Notes under the pieces: generated by a model
What the model was told of the DNA's origin: nothing
The model's database searches: none
The model's input: only the letters and a program-made list of their open reading frames with translations
Shown: one piece after another, positions 12,914-15,173 of the stretch
Layout: each line of letters starts with the position of its first letter
Numbering within the stretch: position 1 is the stretch's first letter
Source: Spirochaetaceae bacterium
GTDB lineage: Bacteria > Spirochaetota > Spirochaetia > Treponematales > Breznakiellaceae
Length of the DNA: 15,173 bases
NCBI GenBank assembly: GCA_031255395.1
Contig: JAIRSQ010000038.1
Span: 1-15,173 of the forward strand
Direction of reading: 5' to 3'
Position numbers and translations under genes: made by a program

Positions 12914-12942
12914 ACTTTATCAAACGCTAACCTGTTTGTCAA
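12914..12942 (-). promoter_or_regulatory. tRNA-Leu promoter
   Basis: On the minus strand TTGACA (12942-12937), a 17-nt spacer and TAAAGT (12919-12914) place transcription start near 12907, a few bases before the mature tRNA 5' end. It may also serve rpoN by read-through. Confidence 0.75.
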
Positions 12943-12989
12943 GGGGCGCGTCGCAGACGGCTACGAGTCGTCCGGGGGAGTCGGACTGT

Positions 12990-13107
12990 GAATGAGGAAT
13001 GAGCAATGACGCTGGCGAGTGGGGGACTGCGAGTCGACTTTGGGGTCAGACCCCTAGGGGGTCGTCATTGCGAGCGAGCGGCAAATTGCCGCCGCCTCGC
13101 AATGACG
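12990..13107. repeat. Repeat cluster: short GAATGAGSAATGAG motif, G/C palindromes and a dispersed-repeat copy
   Basis: This gene-free stretch holds, in order, the simple motif GAATGAGGAATGAGCAATG (12990-13008) and the pieces GCAATGACGCTGGCGAG. Next come stacked palindromes GGGGTC-A-GACCCC and GACCCC-TA-GGGGGTC (13042-13063). Last is a full inverted repeat CGTCATTGCGAG/CTCGCAATGACG (13063-13074 with 13096-13107), whose centre is itself the palindrome GCGGCAA-A-TTGCCGC (13078-13092). The outer arms match the family at 8894-8937 while the inner hairpin differs. Confidence 0.75.
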
Positions 13108-13178
13108 TATGCCGTTTGGCAATTGTGCCGCGCCGCTATGTTTGGCGCGTAGATGTTGGCACGAAGCAAGCGCTATGC

Positions 13179-13480
13179 CTACCGACTGACATTGCGGGTG
13201 AACTTGTCGATGAACGAGACGAGGGCTTCAACGCCTGATAGCGGCATTGCGTTGTAGAGGCTGGCACGAAGTCCGCCCACGAGTCGGTGTCCGGCAAGGT
13301 TCACGAGGCCCTGTTCTGCGGCTTCGCTAAGGAAACGTTTTTCGAGCGAGGCGTGACGGGCCTTGTCGTCATCGTTTACGACAAAGGTAATGTTCATAAG
13401 GCTGCGGCAGGACTTTTCGGCAGGCGTGCTGAACAGCGTCGAGGCGTCAAGGCAGTCGTACAGCAACGCTGCTTTACAAA
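13179..13480 (-). pseudogene. serC: serC remnant: C-terminal fragment of phosphoserine aminotransferase
   Basis: About 98 codons match the last quarter of SerC, the PLP enzyme making O-phosphoserine. Visible are KAALLYDCLDAST, FSTPAEKSCRSLMNITFVV, EAAEQGLVNLAGHR, VGGLRASLYNAMP and SGVEALVSFIDKF, all typical of the C-terminal domain. The family is about 360 residues, so the PLP-binding domain with its lysine is missing. Upstream of about 13480 the homology ends in a G/C simple-repeat stretch. The frame stays open to 13613 but encodes only repeat-derived sequence. The fragment lies between two repeat clusters and next to an AT-rich island, so truncation by recombination is likely. It cannot be an active aminotransferase. 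Confidence 0.88.
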
Positions 13481-13640
13481 GAAGGCTGGGGAGGGGGCTG
13501 GGGGATAAGGCTGGCGGGTGAATGAGCAGTGAGCAATGGGGCCGCCGATAGGCCGTTGCGAGTCGGCCATGCGAGCGGGCTGGCAAGGAGTCACCCAGTA
13601 GCGGTTTGCTCACGTCCGCCGTGCGTCCCGCAATGACTGG
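13481..13640. other. Repeat-rich breakpoint spacer
   Basis: No gene is seen. The stretch begins with GGCTGGGGA-type simple repeats (13483-13514) and includes GAATGAGCAGTGAGCAATGG (13520-13539), shared in inverse orientation with the tandem repeat at 9173-9222. It also includes the CGCAATGAC core of the dispersed repeat (near 13630). It separates the serC fragment from AT-rich DNA that begins at about 13650. Confidence 0.6.
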
Positions 13641-13652
13641 AGAGTCAGCCCT

Positions 13653-14027
13653 CTAAACGCTTTTCATTAATTCTATCTGTTTTTTCCTTTCCTTCTTCAC
13701 TTCATCAAAATTATTTGGATACATTGCGTTTATTAATTTCACGGCATAATCAGAAGCCCATAATGCATGGTTCTTTATATGGGGGCTGTTCGCTATTTGC
13801 GCCATGACTCTATAAATTTTTTGCTTTATTGTGTCCTTTTTATCACGGGCAATTTTGAGAAGTTTATCAGCAGAATCCCTTGCCAGTTGAAATTTTGCAA
13901 ACCCTTTCCCCGTTTCTCCGTTTAGCCACTTTTTATTTATTGCGAAACTTTCCATTATTTCATTACAGGGTTCCATGTTGTTAATTGTTAAAATGTGTTG
14001 TCCCAGTAATAAGCAATATTCTACCAT
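13653..14027 (-). CDS. Imm5-like putative immunity protein
   Basis: A 124-residue, mostly helical, lysine-rich cytoplasmic protein. The order of features recalls Imm5-type 'putative immunity proteins' of polymorphic toxin systems: NEIMESFAINKKWLNGE (22-38, like A-I-E-A-x-x-x-W-x-x-G), an alanine/lysine helix ARDSADKLLKIARDK, then HIKNHALWASDYAVKLI (about 83-99, like THALGAAxYAIKA) and a closing ERKKQIELM. The N-terminus is perhaps 15-25 residues shorter than the family's usual length. The ATG has only a close AGGA, and a second ATG exists at 13976. The codon usage is AT-rich, unlike the core genes, which suggests transfer. It is downstream of two tandem promoters, one with a poly-G spacer. 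No cognate toxin is in the window. Confidence 0.5.
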   Translation of the reverse strand: MVEYCLLLGQHILTINNMEPCNEIMESFAINKKWLNGETGKGFAKFQLARDSADKLLKIARDKKDTIKQKIYRVMAQIANSPHIKNHALWASDYAVKLINAMYPNNFDEVKKERKKQIELMKSV

Positions 14028-14057
14028 TTTCCTGTGACTTTTACTATCAAATATTTT

Positions 14058-14174
14058 TTAAAGTTCAAGTCTTAGTTCGAGTACGTCATCAATTTTTTTA
14101 AATATTCCAGCATACTTGATCATTTTTATCACATTTTCATTATATTCTTCATTACTAATGCTAACCGTTTTCAA
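14058..14174 (-). CDS. Possible 38-residue protein upstream of the Imm5-like gene
   Basis: A TTG-initiated frame encodes MKTVSISNEEYNENVI, then KMIKYAGIFKKIDDVL and ELRLEL. It is amphipathic and probably helical, with no family recognised. It starts about 8 nt after the predicted transcription start of the promoter at 14189-14216, with no Shine-Dalgarno, and ends 30 bp before the Imm5-like ATG. It could be a small antitoxin or immunity-associated protein, or the 3' remnant of a longer gene. An overlapping out-of-frame ATG ORF here is only nine codons long. Confidence 0.35.
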   Translation of the reverse strand: MKTVSISNEEYNENVIKMIKYAGIFKKIDDVLELRLEL

Positions 14175-14188
14175 TATCCATTAATACC

Positions 14189-14216
14189 ATTTTATAATGG
14201 ATTTATTTTTTGTCAA
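14189..14216 (-). promoter_or_regulatory. Proximal promoter of the Imm5-like unit, with a small inverted repeat
   Basis: On the minus strand a perfect TTGACA (14216-14211), a 16-nt spacer and TAAAAT (14194-14189) form a good promoter. The inverted repeat CCATTA/TAATGG (14179-14184 with 14195-14200) straddles the -10 and the expected start site, where a repressor could bind. Confidence 0.6.
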
Positions 14217-14309
14217 TTTATTTTGAACAAATTTTTCAACAAATTTTAGGGCACATTGCGCATAACTCCCTATACCCACCTCTTTCTTCGCGTATACCAC
14301 CTGTCCGGC

Positions 14310-14340
14310 AGTATACCCCCCCCCCCCCGCGTTGTGTCAA
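14310..14340 (-). promoter_or_regulatory. Putative phase-variable promoter: G13 tract as spacer
   Basis: On the minus strand a perfect TTGACA (14340-14335) and TATACT (14315-14310, 5/6 to TATAAT) are separated by 19 nt. The spacer consists of CAACGC followed by 13 consecutive G (14328-14316). Gain or loss of G by slippage would move the spacer toward or away from the optimal 17 nt and so switch transcription. It faces the 38-codon ORF and the Imm5-like gene. The surrounding GC-richer 150 bp (about 14225-14390) contains GTATAC palindromes at 14292 and 14311 but no gene. Confidence 0.65.
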
Positions 14341-14394
14341 GCTGGCGGCGTTGCCGGAGCGTCGGAGGGTAATACGATGTTTGCCCGTACCGCA

Positions 14395-14720
14395 TTATTT
14401 TATATCTTCGAATGTTTTTTCTACTATTAAATCCATATACTGCCTTATTAATTTTATATCCCTATCATCAAACGATTGCAGAAGGTCTCTTACATTTTTA
14501 AATATGGATCTATTTCATCATAATTAATCCAATAACCAAAATCGTTCTTTATATATTCTTCCAGTTCAGGTAATTCTCTCAAAAAGAGTTTTTCGTGAAT
14601 TAGAATATGTACAATTGTACTCGCTATAATAAATTTATGAAAACAATTTTCAATGCTGTATTTGTTAAACATCCGCGCTACCATATCTGATTCTTCGGAA
14701 TTAAAGACTTGCCGTATCAT
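14395..14720 (-). pseudogene. Hypothetical small gene with a one-base frameshift
   Basis: The frame starting at the ATG at 14720 encodes 76 residues (MIRQVFNSEESDMVARMFNK..., ending INYDEIDPYLKM) and stops at 14490. One base added in its A5 run (14499-14495) would instead continue as PYLKNVRDLLQSF, DDRDIKLIRQYM and DLIVEKTFEDIK to a TAA at 14395-14397. That would give a coherent protein of about 108 residues with the same AT-rich, charged character. It is therefore either a broken gene, a slippage-switched gene or a sequencing error. The frame is also open upstream of the ATG for some 20 codons, without a standard start. Family not recognised. AT-rich; same strand as its neighbours. Confidence 0.55.
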
Positions 14721-14842
14721 TTTCTGTATATAGTCATTGCATGGGCTGTAATTTTGATTCTCCTGTAATATAGATGTTACAATACATTACTAAGATATTA
14801 TACGAATCAACTATATCAATTTCATCATCCAAATTTGAAAAA

Positions 14843-15173
14843 TCAATCACCGTTTTTTATATAATTATTCATAAATTTGTCATCAATATCCAAATTTTCT
14901 GACTCTACAATTTCAATAAAATGAATATTACACAACCTTTCATCTTCCTCAGGAGGATACCTTATAAACATATCTTGACACCTGTATACCAGCATTATAT
15001 CTTGAGTATTAAACAATCCTTTTATCTGTAGTATTTTATTTAATACATCTTCACATTTCATATATTGTTTTTCTGCATAGAGCATGTCCAAAATATAATA
15101 ACTTTTAACATATTGAGTAAAGGCATTGTTTTCAACAATTATTATTGATAGAATATTCGCGCAATTTTTCGGT
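14843..15173 (-). CDS. Hypothetical protein, 5' end beyond the window
   Basis: The frame has no stop from 14843 to the right edge (at least 109 residues), so internal TTG/ATG codons at about 15091 and 15085 are probably not the start. Readable parts include NAFTQYVKSYYILDMLYAEK, CEDVLNKILQIKGL and MFIRYPPEEDERL. It ends in an acidic segment NLDIDDKFMNNYIKNGD. It is probably an alpha-helical cytoplasmic protein, perhaps with tetratricopeptide-like helices, but no family is recognised. Strongly AT-rich and co-oriented with the other island genes. The 122 bp between it and the frameshifted gene show no feature. Confidence 0.6.
   Translation of the reverse strand, partial: PKNCANILSIIIVENNAFTQYVKSYYILDMLYAEKQYMKCEDVLNKILQIKGLFNTQDIMLVYRCQDMFIRYPPEEDERLCNIHFIEIVESENLDIDDKFMNNYIKNGD

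Noticed and set aside
13156..13276. Two sigma-54-like -24/-12 matches on the plus strand, TTGGCACGAAGCAAGC (13156-13171) and CTGGCACGAAGTCCGC (13261-13276), each with GG-N10-GC.
   Set aside because: The second lies in the coding sequence for the conserved SerC block GGLRAS, and the -12 halves match poorly (only GC of TTGCA). Neither faces a plus-strand gene, so chance and codon constraint explain them better.
14210..14527. A 105-codon plus-strand frame reading through the poly-C tract (would be a coding phase-variable tract).
   Set aside because: The product is compositionally disordered, lacks a Shine-Dalgarno, and is antisense to the more coding-like frameshifted gene. The promoter interpretation explains the tract better.

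Overview
The window is about 13.6 kb of GC-rich, gene-dense bacterial chromosome followed by an abruptly AT-rich 1.5 kb tail. Three things suggest an anaerobic, probably spirochaete-like (Treponema-type) acetogen or formate/CO metaboliser. One is a HydN/HycB-type polyferredoxin with a reduced two-cluster relative. The second is a CooC-type nickel ATPase for carbon monoxide dehydrogenase. The third is a set of lineage-type conserved proteins. This taxonomic reading is an inference from gene content, not a sequence match.

Layout. (1) 1-1006, minus strand: a two-cluster Fe-S protein, a four-cluster HydN/HycB-like protein, and the first codons of a third Fe-S protein translationally coupled to it. 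Each of the two complete genes has a recognisable sigma-70-type promoter. (2) 1130-3290: radC (minus), divergent from a secreted NlpC/P60-like protein (plus). (3) 3306-4288, minus: an HMA metal-binding protein overlapping cooC by ATGA. (4) 4434-8752, minus: miaB - pepF - gpsA, the last two overlapping by ATGA, ending in a perfect 17-bp hairpin that contains the gpsA stop codon. (5) 8753-9265: a gene-free 0.5 kb holding nested palindromic repeats and a 14-nt tandem repeat. (6) 9266-11342, plus: infA, an M28-like peptidase and a PAP2-like protein. (7) 11353-12942, minus: a tRNA-Leu(GAG) with its own promoter, then rpoN (sigma-54), possibly cotranscribed. (8) 12943-13650: more copies of the palindromic and short repeats surrounding a 3' fragment of serC. 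(9) 13650-15173: an AT-rich island of small minus-strand genes. It holds an Imm5-like immunity protein, a 38-codon ORF, a frameshifted hypothetical gene and a partial hypothetical gene.

The most striking signal is in the AT-rich island. A run of 13 G (minus strand, 14316-14328) lies exactly between a perfect TTGACA and a TATACT, giving a 19-nt spacer. This is the architecture of a slipped-strand, phase-variable promoter. It points toward the small ORF and the Imm5-like gene, with a second, ordinary promoter just downstream. Together with the serC remnant, the repeats, the base-composition jump and a one-base frameshift in a neighbouring gene, this looks like an actively rearranging immunity/toxin-associated locus inserted next to, or replacing, a housekeeping gene.

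The core genes form ordinary functional groups: Ni delivery to CODH (HMA + CooC), Fe-S electron transfer for a formate dehydrogenase/hydrogenase system, tRNA modification and peptide turnover with lipid precursor synthesis (miaB-pepF-gpsA), and translation or transcription factors (infA, rpoN). Several genes lack a Shine-Dalgarno sequence and instead show a -10-like hexamer 5-8 nt before the start codon, which suggests leaderless mRNAs.
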